From Dehalococcoidia bacterium (lineage in GTDB: Bacteria; Chloroflexota; Dehalococcoidia; Dehalococcoidales; RBG-16-60-22): a stretch of DNA of 21,402 bases. The DNA lies in NCBI GenBank assembly GCA_030605045.1, contig JAUWBK010000006.1, forward strand, positions 1 through 21,402. The letters are read 5' to 3'. The position numbers and the translations under genes were made by a program. A model generated the notes under the pieces. It worked only from the letters and a program-made list of their open reading frames with translations, was not told where the DNA came from and searched no databases. Positions 1-7,109 of this stretch are shown in pieces (position 1 is the first letter of the stretch; every line of letters starts with the position of its first letter).

Positions 1-1253
1 TGCTGTAAAGATTGAATCTCCGGGGGCGCGCTCTCTGTGTCAATGCGTAACTTGCTGGCTGCCTCATCAATAAGGTCAATAGCCTTATCTGGCAAATACC
101 GGTCCGAGATGTAGCGCTGACTGAGCTTGGCGGCAGCCTCTAAGGCTTCATCACTGATTTTAATCTTATGATGTGCCTCGTATCTCGGTCGGAGGCCGCG
201 GAGCATCTCAATGGTTGCCTCAACACTGGGCTCACCGAGGAATACCGGCTGGAGGCGTCGCTCCAGTGCCTTGTCCTTCTCCACAAACTTGCGGTATTCA
301 TCAAGGGTGGTCGCGCCAACACACTGCAGCTCACCATGGGCTAGAGCCGGTTTGAGCATATTACTGGCATCAATGGCTCCTTCGGCTGCCCCGGCGCCAA
401 CTACAGTATGAATCTCGTCAATAAACAAAATTATCTCGCCCTGGGCCTGGCGCACTTCATCCATCACTGCTTTCAGTCGCTCCTCAAACTCACCACGGAA
501 TTTGCTCCCGGCCACCAGGGCTCCCATATCCAAAGCCACTACCTTGCGCCCTTTAAGGGAATTAGGAACATCATCAGCGGCGATTTTCTGGGCTAACCCT
601 TCAGCGATGGCGGTTTTGCCCACCCCGGCATCACCGACAATCACCGGATTATTCTTGGTACGCCGGGTGAGTATCTGCATCACCCGTTTAATCTCATCAT
701 CCCGACCGATAACCGGGTCAAGCTTACCCTGACGGGCAAATTCAGTCAGGTCACGCCCGTACTTCTCTAAGGAGCGGTATCTACTCTCCGCCCTGGTATC
801 AGTAACCCTATGCCCACCACGGAGCTGCTGGAGAGCGCGATAAACCTTCTCTTGGTCGACTCCAAAGCGCTTAAGGATAGCGGCTGCCTCACCCTTCTCC
901 TCGCCAACGATAGCAATCAGTAAATGCTCGGTGCTGATGAACTCGTCCTTCAGCCGATTTGCCTCCTCATCAGCCATCTTTAGCAGTTGGGCGATACGCG
1001 GTGTGGCATAAATTTGTCCGGTCTCAAAAGCAACCTTGGGTACTTTATCCAGAGCAGCTTCTACCTCTTGTCTCACCTTTTCCACATCAATATTAAGTTC
1101 CCTTAGGATGTCACCAACCAGCCCTCTCTCCTGCTGGAGCAGGGCTAAGAGAACATGCTCAACATCCCATTGGCTGTGTTTATACTGGCGAACAATCTCC
1201 TGAGAAGTCGCCAATGCTTCCTGTGCCAGTTCCGTAAATCTCTCCTGTCTCAT
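1..1253 (-). CDS. clpB: ATP-dependent disaggregase ClpB, N-terminal part (runs off window)
   Basis: About 417 codons of a ClpB-type AAA+ chaperone are visible; the C-terminal half lies beyond base 1. ClpB extracts polypeptides from aggregates together with DnaK/DnaJ in the cytosol. The reading starts MRQERFTELAQEA and holds the double Clp N domain (residues 1-145), the linker 'LEKYGRDLTEFARQGKLDPV' typical of ClpB, Walker A GDAGVGKT (207-214) and Walker B FIDE (277-280). The frame is still open at the window edge, about where the middle domain begins. The ATG (1253-1251) lies 4 bases after the hspR stop, with an AGGAGGT ribosome site inside the end of hspR, so the two are translationally close. 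ClpC is the alternative, but the linker and the hspR/dnaJ context favour ClpB. Confidence 0.93.
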   Translation of the reverse strand, partial: MRQERFTELAQEALATSQEIVRQYKHSQWDVEHVLLALLQQERGLVGDILRELNIDVEKVRQEVEAALDKVPKVAFETGQIYATPRIAQLLKMADEEANRLKDEFISTEHLLIAIVGEEKGEAAAILKRFGVDQEKVYRALQQLRGGHRVTDTRAESRYRSLEKYGRDLTEFARQGKLDPVIGRDDEIKRVMQILTRRTKNNPVIVGDAGVGKTAIAEGLAQKIAADDVPNSLKGRKVVALDMGALVAGSKFRGEFEERLKAVMDEVRQAQGEIILFIDEIHTVVGAGAAEGAIDASNMLKPALAHGELQCVGATTLDEYRKFVEKDKALERRLQPVFLGEPSVEATIEMLRGLRPRYEAHHKIKISDEALEAAAKLSQRYISDRYLPDKAIDLIDEAASKLRIDTESAPPEIQSLQ

Positions 1254-1257
1254 CTGC

Positions 1258-1560
1258 TTACCTCCTCAGCCTCTTTACCTCTGATGCCAGCTTTTCCAGT
1301 TCGTTCTGCATCTCATTCATTCGCTGCATCAAGCGCAAAATAACTTCTACTCCAGCCAGGTTGACTCCCATGTCTTCGGCCAGAGTTTTGGCCCGGCGAA
1401 GTAGTGCGATGTCTCCCTCTGAATAGAGCCGAATATTGCCTTGAGACCGCTTCGGCTCGATGACGCCAATCCTTTCGTAGTAGCGCAAGGTATAAGTTTG
1501 GGTACCAAGCATCTTGGCGGCAATGCTTATCACATAACGGGGTTCATCATCTCTGTTCAT
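1258..1560 (-). CDS. hspR: MerR-family heat-shock repressor HspR
   Basis: A 100-residue MerR-type regulator. The N-terminal winged helix-turn-helix carries YVISIAAKMLGTQTYTLRYY followed by the ERIGVIEP wing (about residues 9-36). A C-terminal leucine-rich coiled coil (about 65-98) replaces the effector domain of larger MerR proteins. This size and the position between dnaJ and clpB are the signature of HspR, which in Actinobacteria represses dnaK and clpB units by binding HAIR inverted repeats. The gene starts 18 bases after dnaJ with GAGGT as ribosome site and ends 4 bases before clpB, so it probably controls its own operon. I could not see a canonical HAIR repeat in the promoter region upstream of dnaJ, so the operator is either diverged or elsewhere. 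Confidence 0.88.
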   Translation of the reverse strand: MNRDDEPRYVISIAAKMLGTQTYTLRYYERIGVIEPKRSQGNIRLYSEGDIALLRRAKTLAEDMGVNLAGVEVILRLMQRMNEMQNELEKLASEVKRLRR

Positions 1561-1578
1561 CTTAACCTCACCTTCCCT

Positions 1579-2568
1579 TTAGGCTGGCCGAAGCTCGCCC
1601 AGCCGCTTGAATAGTTCTTTTTCTTGTGGAGATAATTTAGTTGGCAAGACAACATTCACCTTGGCCAGCATGTCGCCTCGGGAAGAATTGCCAAGGTGGG
1701 GCATACCTTGTCTAGCCAAGCGAAAGGCACGCCCGTTTTGCGTCTCAGGAGGTATTTTTAGTGCCAGCTTACCTTTAAGAGTCGGTACCTGAACCTCACC
1801 ACCCATCATGGCCACGGTCAGTGGTACCGGGACTTCCACATATAAATCATCACCGCGGCGCTCAAACAAGCGGTGCGGCTTAACCGATATCACCAGATAA
1901 AGATTGCCATTAGCACCACCGTAACCGGGTTGTCCCTTACCGGCGATACGCACCCGAGACCCGGTCTTGACCCCAGGTGGTATCTTCACCTCAAGGCGCT
2001 TCAGGCGAGGCACTATCCCTAAGCCCTGGCATGTCGAACAGGGCACATTCTGAATCCATCCACTACCCTGGCAGCTAGGACAAGGTTCCTCAGCCTGAAG
2101 GCTAAGGGTACGTTTGGTGCCATGGTAAGCTTCCTCCAGAGTTACCTCAACTGGGGCCTCGATATCCCGACCCCGTCTTGGTTGAGCCCGGCGAGTATAA
2201 GTGCGGGTACGGGTACCTCGTAGCAGTTCATCAAACAGGCTGTCTAGGTTATCACCAGCGAAATGGAAGCTGGTGGTACCGCTACTCCGGCCAAAATCCC
2301 AGGAGGGCGTCTGCTGCCGACTCACCTGTTCAAACTGGTCAGCATACTGCCACTGGTCACCATACTTGTCGTACTTTTTCCGATTCTCTTTATCCGAGAG
2401 AACCTCGTAGGCTTCGTTGATCTCTTTGAACTTTGTCTCGGCTGACTTGTCGCTGGGGTTAACATCGGGGTGGTGCTTGCGCGCCAACCGGCGATAAGCC
2501 TGCTTTATCTCCTGCTCACTGGCGTTTCGCTTAACCCCTAATATATTGTAGTAATCCTTACTGGTCAC
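1579..2568 (-). CDS. dnaJ: DnaJ-type co-chaperone with a half-size zinc finger
   Basis: A 329-residue Hsp40. The J domain (residues 4-69) keeps the HPD tripeptide (33-35) that stimulates DnaK ATPase. A linker containing FGRSSG follows. The zinc region has only two CxxCxGxG motifs (163-170 and 177-184) instead of the four in classical DnaJ, so it can form one zinc site at most. The two beta-sandwich substrate domains (KIPPGVKTGSRVRI, then GDMLAKVNVVLP) complete it. It is thus intermediate between DnaJ and CbpA. The start is GTG with GAGGT five bases upstream. It is the first gene of dnaJ-hspR-clpB; dnaK and grpE are not in the window. Confidence 0.92.
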   Translation of the reverse strand: MTSKDYYNILGVKRNASEQEIKQAYRRLARKHHPDVNPSDKSAETKFKEINEAYEVLSDKENRKKYDKYGDQWQYADQFEQVSRQQTPSWDFGRSSGTTSFHFAGDNLDSLFDELLRGTRTRTYTRRAQPRRGRDIEAPVEVTLEEAYHGTKRTLSLQAEEPCPSCQGSGWIQNVPCSTCQGLGIVPRLKRLEVKIPPGVKTGSRVRIAGKGQPGYGGANGNLYLVISVKPHRLFERRGDDLYVEVPVPLTVAMMGGEVQVPTLKGKLALKIPPETQNGRAFRLARQGMPHLGNSSRGDMLAKVNVVLPTKLSPQEKELFKRLGELRPA

Positions 2569-2594
2569 GGTTTACCTCGATAAATCCAATAATT

Positions 2595-2624
2595 ATTATA
2601 TATTATTCTTACTAAATATGTCAA
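2595..2624 (-). promoter_or_regulatory. Sigma-70-type promoter of dnaJ-hspR-clpB
   Basis: On the minus strand TTGACA (2624-2619) is followed after 18 bases by TATAAT (2600-2595). The expected transcription start is near 2588, giving a leader of about 20 bases that contains the GAGGT ribosome site of dnaJ. The surroundings are very AT-rich. No HAIR or CIRCE operator is visible. Confidence 0.6.
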
Positions 2625-2734
2625 GAATTTGTGATGAAAGTTAATAAAATATTGTAAAATATATTTATAGATTGGGGTTAGTTATATGGGTTTAACTCTA
2701 AGCAGGTAGCAGAAGCTTGGTGGTGACGTTCTGT

Positions 2735-3301
2735 TTATTTGCTTTCCATAACCTGAGCAAAAATTTCCAGGAACTTATTTAGTATCCGGGCCGTGGCTCC
2801 CCAGATTACTCTACCCCGGTAATCATAAAAATAGGTGGTGACCGTTTCACTGCCTCGAGTTACTTGATGAGAGTAGCCCTTGTCCAGCAGTGCCGAAATA
2901 GGGGCTTCAATGATCTCCTCAGTCTCCTTTCCATCTACCTTGAACTGGTATGGCCAGGGAATAAGCGCCACAAAGGGAGTTATGACATAGTTTGTTTTGA
3001 CACTGACTACGTCATCCAGTTCCCCTAATATCTCAACCTTATCCGGCATCAAGCCTATTTCCTCAGCACACTCCCGCAGGGCAGTGTCCAGCATCGTCTT
3101 ATCTCTTTCCTCATGGGCTCCCCCGGGAAAGGATATCTCACCCTTATGTTTTTCTACCCACTCCGTCCGCTTGATAAACAGGATGTAATACTGTCCCTGT
3201 TTATAATATATGGGCAGTAGCACGGCAGCTGGTGTTCGACTAGAGTCAACAATGCGCTGTTTCTCTCTTAGGGAGAGGGCTTGCTTCAGTTTCTGCTTCA
3301 C
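2735..3301 (-). CDS. Nudix hydrolase, CoA pyrophosphatase (NudL/YeaB) type
   Basis: A 188-residue Nudix protein. The fold starts at AAVLLPIYY; the segment GEISFPGGAHEERDK and the following TALRECAEEIGL (about residues 55-84) give the FPGG..D..TALRE..EEIGL pattern that separates CoA-pyrophosphatase-type members from other Nudix enzymes. Such enzymes cleave CoA or oxidised CoA into 3',5'-ADP and phosphopantetheine. The RE..EE core that binds the divalent metals is intact. The start is GTG with no ribosome site; a promoter places the transcription start at or next to this GTG, so the mRNA may be leaderless. It stands alone, divergent from ctaB. Substrate assignment is by family pattern only. Confidence 0.85.
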   Translation of the reverse strand: MKQKLKQALSLREKQRIVDSSRTPAAVLLPIYYKQGQYYILFIKRTEWVEKHKGEISFPGGAHEERDKTMLDTALRECAEEIGLMPDKVEILGELDDVVSVKTNYVITPFVALIPWPYQFKVDGKETEEIIEAPISALLDKGYSHQVTRGSETVTTYFYDYRGRVIWGATARILNKFLEIFAQVMESK

Positions 3302-3307
3302 AGTTTT

Positions 3308-3336
3308 ATCTTAATACTATCCATCTACCAAGACAA
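3308..3336 (-). promoter_or_regulatory. Promoter of the Nudix gene
   Basis: Minus strand TTGTCT (3336-3331), 17-base spacer, TAAGAT (3313-3308). The -10 box ends six bases before the GTG start, which predicts a leaderless transcript. Confidence 0.5.
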
Positions 3337-3351
3337 ATCACATTTTATTGC

Positions 3352-3381
3352 TTGACTTTTGTAGCCAAAAAGCGATATAAA
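3352..3381 (+). promoter_or_regulatory. Promoter of ctaB-tgt
   Basis: TTGACT (3352-3357), 18-base spacer, TATAAA (3376-3381). Transcription would start near 3388, about eight bases before the proposed TTG start of ctaB. It overlaps the divergent control region of the Nudix gene. Confidence 0.5.
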
Positions 3382-3395
3382 AATAGAGCTTTCTT

Positions 3396-4262
3396 TTGAG
3401 GAAGGGTGCAATAATCAGCCAAGTTAAGAACTATATCCAGGTATTAAAACCTCTGCCGAGTGTCTTATTGACCTTTATTGGTGTCTGCGCGGCTATTATC
3501 GCTGGCGAAGGACAGCTATCACCAAAACTGTTCCTCGTTCTGATAACGATTTTATTAACCACGGCTGGGGCTAACGGGTTGACCAACTATTTGGACCGTA
3601 ATGTTGATGCTCGGATGCAGCGCACTAAAAATAGAGCTCTGCCATCAAAACGCATTTACCCCCCGCAGAAAGTATTGCCTTTGACGGCGGGTCTGATTAT
3701 TATTGGCTTGGTTTTGGCCTGGCAGCTGCACCCTTTTGCTTTTCTAGCTGGCTTGGGAGGCACACTAGCTGCCGCCACTTGGCGCAAGAAGGTAACCTGT
3801 GTTTATCCCCAGGGGGTGCTCGCCAGTTGCGCCCCAATTCTTATGGGGTGGTTTGCCATTAAGCCGGTGTTGAGCTGGGAAATATTGCTTTTGTGTATCC
3901 TGCTCGCCTTCTGGCTACCACTGCACGTCTGGAGCTTAATACTTACTAATCGAGATGACTATCTGCAAGCCGGACTGAGCTACTTTCCGATTAGTTGCGA
4001 GGTTAAGAACGCGGTGAAAGTATTGCTGGTATTTTCTGTGATGCTTTATGTGGCTTCGATTGCTCTTTATTTCGTTGGTAGCTTTGCCTGGCTCTATTTG
4101 GTGGTAGCCAATCTACTGGGTATGATGATGGTCTATGCCGGCTTTCGGCTGGTCATTTCCGGTGCGACTAAAGATGCCTGGCGACTATATAAGCTATCGG
4201 CTTTCCCTTATCTGGGTTTAATCTTCCTGATCATGTGTCTCGATATCTGGCTTTTAGGATAG
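3396..4262 (+). CDS. ctaB: UbiA-family prenyltransferase, protoheme IX farnesyltransferase (heme O synthase) type
   Basis: A 288-residue integral membrane prenyltransferase with about eight hydrophobic segments. The first prenyl-diphosphate/Mg site is NYLDRNVDARMQRTKNRALP (residues 64-83), which matches the N-x3-D-x3-D-x2-M-x-RT-x2-RAL signature of CtaB. The second site is RDDYLQAGLSYFP (186-198), equivalent to the DDYxxAGxPMLP loop of heme O synthases. The predicted reaction attaches farnesyl to heme B. The start is uncertain: no in-frame ATG precedes the first membrane helix, so TTG at 3396 is used; an AGGAAGG motif right after it could instead serve a slightly later non-standard start. It ends just before the best tgt start. 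No cytochrome oxidase gene is nearby. Confidence 0.82.
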   Translation: MRKGAIISQVKNYIQVLKPLPSVLLTFIGVCAAIIAGEGQLSPKLFLVLITILLTTAGANGLTNYLDRNVDARMQRTKNRALPSKRIYPPQKVLPLTAGLIIIGLVLAWQLHPFAFLAGLGGTLAAATWRKKVTCVYPQGVLASCAPILMGWFAIKPVLSWEILLLCILLAFWLPLHVWSLILTNRDDYLQAGLSYFPISCEVKNAVKVLLVFSVMLYVASIALYFVGSFAWLYLVVANLLGMMMVYAGFRLVISGATKDAWRLYKLSAFPYLGLIFLIMCLDIWLLG

Positions 4263-4267
4263 GAAAA

Positions 4268-5443
4268 TTGCTAAATCAAAATGACTTCCGTTTAATCAAG
4301 ACTTGCGCTGGTGCCCGCGCTGGCGAACTAATTACACCCCATGGTCTGGTACCGACGCCGGTCTTTTTGCCGGTGGGCAGTCAGGGTGCCATTAAAACAT
4401 TGACTCCCGAGGAGGTTAAAGATATCGGGATCAAAATGGTGCTGGCTAACACCTATCACCTTTACCTCAGGCCGGGTATCGAGGTGGTGGCAAAGATGGG
4501 TGGTTTACATAAATTTATGGCCTGGGATGGTGCCATTCTTACTGACAGTGGTGGCTATCAGCTATTCAGTTTGGCCCCACTCTGTAAGGTTAGTGATGAT
4601 GGGGTAACCTTTCGCTCTCACATTGATGGCAGCGAGCATTTTCTAACCCCTGAGTTAGCTATGCAATACCAGGAAGCGCTTGGTGCCGATATTATTATGG
4701 TTCTGGACGAGTGCTCAGCGTATGGCGATAGTCTGGAGAAGGTGCAGCGGGCAATGCTGAGAACGCACCAGTGGGCAGAGAGATGCCAGAAAGCGCAAAA
4801 GCGTCATGACCAGGCCCTGTACGCGATTATACAGGGGGGCGTCTTCCCCCAGCTTCGGCGCCAGTCGGCGGAATACCTTACCTCACTGGACTTTGCTGGT
4901 TATGCCATTGGTGGCTTGAGTGTTGGCGAGCCCAAGAAAGTAACCCTGGCCACGGTTGAGGAGATGGCATCTTTATTGCCTGAGAATAAACCGCGATACC
5001 TTATGGGGGTAGGCTCTCCTGAAGATATCGTTGAGGGTGTAGCTAGAGGCATTGATATCTTTGACAGCGCCCTGCCGACCCGTGTCGCCCGGAATGGAGC
5101 TTTATTTACCTGGCAGGGTCGGCGCAATATCAAGAATGCTGCCTTTAGCCGAATGGACCAGCCCATTGTCCCCGATTGTGATTGCTATACCTGTCGCACC
5201 TTTTCGGCGGCTTACCTGCACCATCTGTTCAAAGGCGAGGAACTCTTGGCCTACCGATTGGCCACGATTCATAACCTGAGCTTTATTCATCATCTGATGG
5301 GTAAATCAAGAAGTGCCGTTTTGAATGGCACTTTTAGTACTTTTAAGGATAATTTTTGGGCAAGTTACCAGCCTACCGACGAACAGACACGGTTTAATCA
5401 GAAGCAAAAATGGCTGAAGTCAAGAAACCGGAACGGATGGTAG
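4268..5443 (+). CDS. tgt: tRNA-guanine transglycosylase (queuine/preQ1)
   Basis: Exchanges G34 of GUN-anticodon tRNAs for preQ1 in queuosine synthesis. The TIM-barrel contains LTDSGGYQ, with the Asp that binds the base, GIDIFDSALPTR, with the nucleophilic Asp, and the zinc site CDCYTCRTF plus a later His in TIHNL. I choose TTG at 4268 (AGGATAGG upstream, five bases after the ctaB stop), since the family usually begins a few residues before the AGELITPHG segment; GTG at 4235 would add 11 residues overlapping ctaB. The last codon Trp and the TAG stop come from an inserted mobile cassette: before insertion the frame would have ended Asn-Gly-TAA, one residue shorter. Other queuosine genes are not in the window. 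Confidence 0.94.
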   Translation: MLNQNDFRLIKTCAGARAGELITPHGLVPTPVFLPVGSQGAIKTLTPEEVKDIGIKMVLANTYHLYLRPGIEVVAKMGGLHKFMAWDGAILTDSGGYQLFSLAPLCKVSDDGVTFRSHIDGSEHFLTPELAMQYQEALGADIIMVLDECSAYGDSLEKVQRAMLRTHQWAERCQKAQKRHDQALYAIIQGGVFPQLRRQSAEYLTSLDFAGYAIGGLSVGEPKKVTLATVEEMASLLPENKPRYLMGVGSPEDIVEGVARGIDIFDSALPTRVARNGALFTWQGRRNIKNAAFSRMDQPIVPDCDCYTCRTFSAAYLHHLFKGEELLAYRLATIHNLSFIHHLMGKSRSAVLNGTFSTFKDNFWASYQPTDEQTRFNQKQKWLKSRNRNGW

Positions 5444-5455
5444 TGTATCAGTTTG
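5431..5455 (+). repeat. Left target duplication (5431-5438) and terminal inverted repeat (5439-5455) of the mobile cassette
   Basis: GAACGGAT (5431-5438) is repeated exactly at 5823-5830. It is followed by GGTAGTGTATCAGTTTG, the inverted partner of 5806-5822 with one mismatch in 17. Confidence 0.88.
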
Positions 5456-5469
5456 AAGCGAGATTGCTT

Positions 5470-5736
5470 CTAATATCCAGACTGTATCATAAGGTCGTTT
5501 ATGTTTCTACCAGCTTGCCATACCTCAGCAACGACTCGACCGTGAGATATGCCAACTTGCTCATAAACTATTTCCTTGTTTAGTATGAGTGAGGAGAGTA
5601 ATCGTTCGGCTTCAGTATAATTAGGTTCACCCTCTAGGGGTGCATCGTAGCGAGCAAGCCGTATCCAGTTTTGTTTTGTAGTACGGAAGGTGTAACCATC
5701 TTGGACATATTCACAGATTGCAGTTACTCTTCCCAT
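5470..5736 (-). CDS. Small SNase-fold (thermonuclease-like) protein, passenger of the mobile cassette
   Basis: An 88-residue protein resembling the core of staphylococcal nuclease: VQDGYTFRTT, then WIRLARYDAP (about 24-33), a helix TEAERLLSSLILNKE, and SHGRVVAEVW with RNINDLMIQSGY. It lacks a signal peptide and the C-terminal helix, so it is shorter than secreted thermonucleases. By alignment with the staphylococcal enzyme, the Arg35 and Arg87 equivalents (Arg26, Arg67) and Asp40 (Asp31) are kept, but Asp21 is Tyr15 and catalytic Glu43 is Leu34, with a Glu one position later. Catalysis is therefore doubtful; nucleic-acid or protein binding is possible. ATG with AAGGTG upstream; a TGGTATAAT extended -10 lies at 5758-5766. 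It fills most of the cassette. Confidence 0.75.
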   Translation of the reverse strand: MGRVTAICEYVQDGYTFRTTKQNWIRLARYDAPLEGEPNYTEAERLLSSLILNKEIVYEQVGISHGRVVAEVWQAGRNINDLMIQSGY

Positions 5737-5757
5737 AACACACCTTCTCTAATGTGG

Positions 5758-5766
5758 ATTATACCA
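5758..5766 (-). promoter_or_regulatory. Extended -10 promoter of the cassette gene
   Basis: Minus strand TGGTATAAT at 5766-5758 has the TGn extension and a perfect -10 hexamer; a TTGACA lies 13 bases before the hexamer, too close for a standard spacer. It sits inside the cassette, so the passenger gene travels with its own promoter. Confidence 0.45.
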
Positions 5767-5805
5767 AAATAGGCGGTGTCAAGTTAAATCATTTTGCAAC
5801 AAGAC

Positions 5806-5830
5806 CAAATTGATACACTACCGAACGGAT
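5806..5830 (-). repeat. Right terminal inverted repeat (5806-5822) and target duplication (5823-5830) of the mobile cassette
   Basis: Read on the minus strand the end is GGTAGTGTATCAATTTG, matching the left end except for A in place of G at position 13. GAACGGAT follows on the plus strand as the second copy of the target duplication. Confidence 0.88.
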
Positions 5831-5858
5831 AACTTCGTACGGATGAATTAGGCGCGCT

Positions 5859-6182
5859 TTAGGCGACACTTTGCTCTATCCATTCCAGATACTCTTGATT
5901 ACCACCGACAATAGGTAAGGCAATTATTTCTGGAACGTCGTAGCTGTGCACCTTCTTGACCAGGTTGATGATTTCCGGAAGCAGTGATGCCTTGGTTTTG
6001 GCGATGAGCAGGTTTTCCTGAGCCGAATCAAGCTTGTCTTCCCACCAGAAAAGGGAATCAACCTTTGGGATGGTATTGACGCAGGCTACTTTCCTCTGCT
6101 CAAGCAATATTCTTGATATATGCTGTGCTTCTTCGGTGCTGCCGGTAGTAATAAAGACGACGATATATTTAGGCTCTTCCAT
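5859..6182 (-). CDS. cutA: CutA1 divalent-ion tolerance protein
   Basis: A 107-residue CutA1 protein, of normal length. The ferredoxin-like fold shows YIVVFITTGSTEEAQHISRILLEQRKVACVN, then DSLFWWEDKLDSAQENLLIAKT and the closing HSYDVPEIIALPIVGGNQEYLEWI, all typical. CutA1 forms very stable trimers in the cytosol; copper tolerance in E. coli gave the name but its molecular role is not settled. It is the last gene of the long minus-strand unit, starting 9 bases after the nadA stop with no clear ribosome site, so it probably depends on translation of nadA. It converges on tgt; no good terminator is visible between them. Confidence 0.92.
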   Translation of the reverse strand: MEEPKYIVVFITTGSTEEAQHISRILLEQRKVACVNTIPKVDSLFWWEDKLDSAQENLLIAKTKASLLPEIINLVKKVHSYDVPEIIALPIVGGNQEYLEWIEQSVA

Positions 6183-6191
6183 ATGTCTTGC

Positions 6192-7109
6192 TCAGACGAT
6201 GGCTAACATCTTTTCCACTGCTGCTTTTGCCTTGAGGCGAATTGCCTCGGGAACCCTTACCTCGGGTGCCATCTCCTCCAGAGACCATAAGACTTTTTCT
6301 AGAGTGATTAACTTCATATTGGGACAAACTGCCTGTTCGGAGACCGAGATGAATTTCTTACCCGGATTCTCCTTTCTCAGGCGGTGGATTATTCCCAGCT
6401 CGGTCCCGACAATCATCTCGCTGACATCTTCACTTTGGGCATACCTCACCATTCCTCCAGTGCTGAAGACTTCATCAGCCAGGGCGATAACCTCGGGTCG
6501 GCACTCCGGGTGGATGACCACTTTAGCCTGCGGATACTCCTGCTTCAGTCTGATGATGTCCTGGTCTCGTATTCGGGCATGGGTAGGGCAGTAGCCGGGC
6601 CAGAGGTGCACTTTCTTATTCGTCTTGGTGGAGACATAGTGACCCAGGTACTGGTCGGGGACAAACAGTATCTCATCATTATCTACGCTTTCGACCACCT
6701 TGACGGCATTAGCCGAGGTACAGCAAATATCTGATTCTGCCTTAACCTCGGCGGTGGAGTTAATATAGCAGACCACACTGGCATTGGGTAGTTCCTTTTT
6801 CTTCTGCCTTAACTGTTCCGCGTTAATCATATTGGCCATGGGACAGCCGGCATGAATGTCAGGCAGCAGGACCGTCATGTCCGGACAAAGGATGGCGGCC
6901 GTCTCGGCCATGAAGTGGACTCCACAAAAGACGATCACTTCGGCTTCAGTTTTGGCGGCGTTTTGACTCAGCCCTAGGGAATCGCCAATAAAGTCAGCGA
7001 TATCCTGAATCTCGCCCAGTTGGTAGTTATGGACGAGGATGACGGCATTCCTTTCTTCCTTCAGTTTTAGAATTCTTTCCTCTAAGGATAAGTCCTTAAT
7101 AATGGTCAT
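6192..7109 (-). CDS. nadA: Quinolinate synthase A
   Basis: Condenses iminoaspartate with dihydroxyacetone phosphate to quinolinate in NAD synthesis, using a [4Fe-4S] cluster. The three internally repeated domains are visible: VHNYQ near the start, FCGVHFMAETA and GYCPTHARI, and EQAVCPNMKLI near the end, giving the three cluster cysteines. HPECRPEV is also conserved. The start is the ATG at 7109, which overlaps the MOSC stop as ATGA and has GGAG upstream; the reading extended to 7238 is only an overlap with the MOSC gene. The protein is 305 residues, the usual size. nadB and nadC are not in the window. Its place after nifS may reflect the need for cluster sulfur. Confidence 0.95.
   Translation of the reverse strand: MTIIKDLSLEERILKLKEERNAVILVHNYQLGEIQDIADFIGDSLGLSQNAAKTEAEVIVFCGVHFMAETAAILCPDMTVLLPDIHAGCPMANMINAEQLRQKKKELPNASVVCYINSTAEVKAESDICCTSANAVKVVESVDNDEILFVPDQYLGHYVSTKTNKKVHLWPGYCPTHARIRDQDIIRLKQEYPQAKVVIHPECRPEVIALADEVFSTGGMVRYAQSEDVSEMIVGTELGIIHRLRKENPGKKFISVSEQAVCPNMKLITLEKVLWSLEEMAPEVRVPEAIRLKAKAAVEKMLAIV

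Larger units (their letters stand above)
5439..5822. mobile_element. 384-bp mobile insertion cassette: IS-like ends, no transposase, one passenger gene
   Basis: The element is bounded by 17-bp terminal inverted repeats (5439-5455 and 5806-5822, 16 of 17 matching, both starting GGTAGTGTATCA) and flanked by a perfect 8-bp direct duplication GAACGGAT (5431-5438 and 5823-5830). Removing the element and one duplication restores an uninterrupted tgt end with its own TAA stop, which is strong evidence for a transposition event. It holds no transposase; its only gene is the SNase-fold gene on the minus strand, with its own promoter near the right end. The 8-bp duplication would suit several families, including IS1, and an IS1-type transposase fragment lies at 18780. 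Assignment to that family is inference. The established term for such elements is mobile insertion cassette. Confidence 0.85.

Noticed and set aside
2569..2734. HspR operator (HAIR) or CIRCE element upstream of dnaJ
   Set aside because: I looked for CTTGAGT-N7-ACTCAAG and TTAGCACTC-N9-GAGTGCTAA patterns; only AT-rich short palindromes such as AATAATTATT are present.
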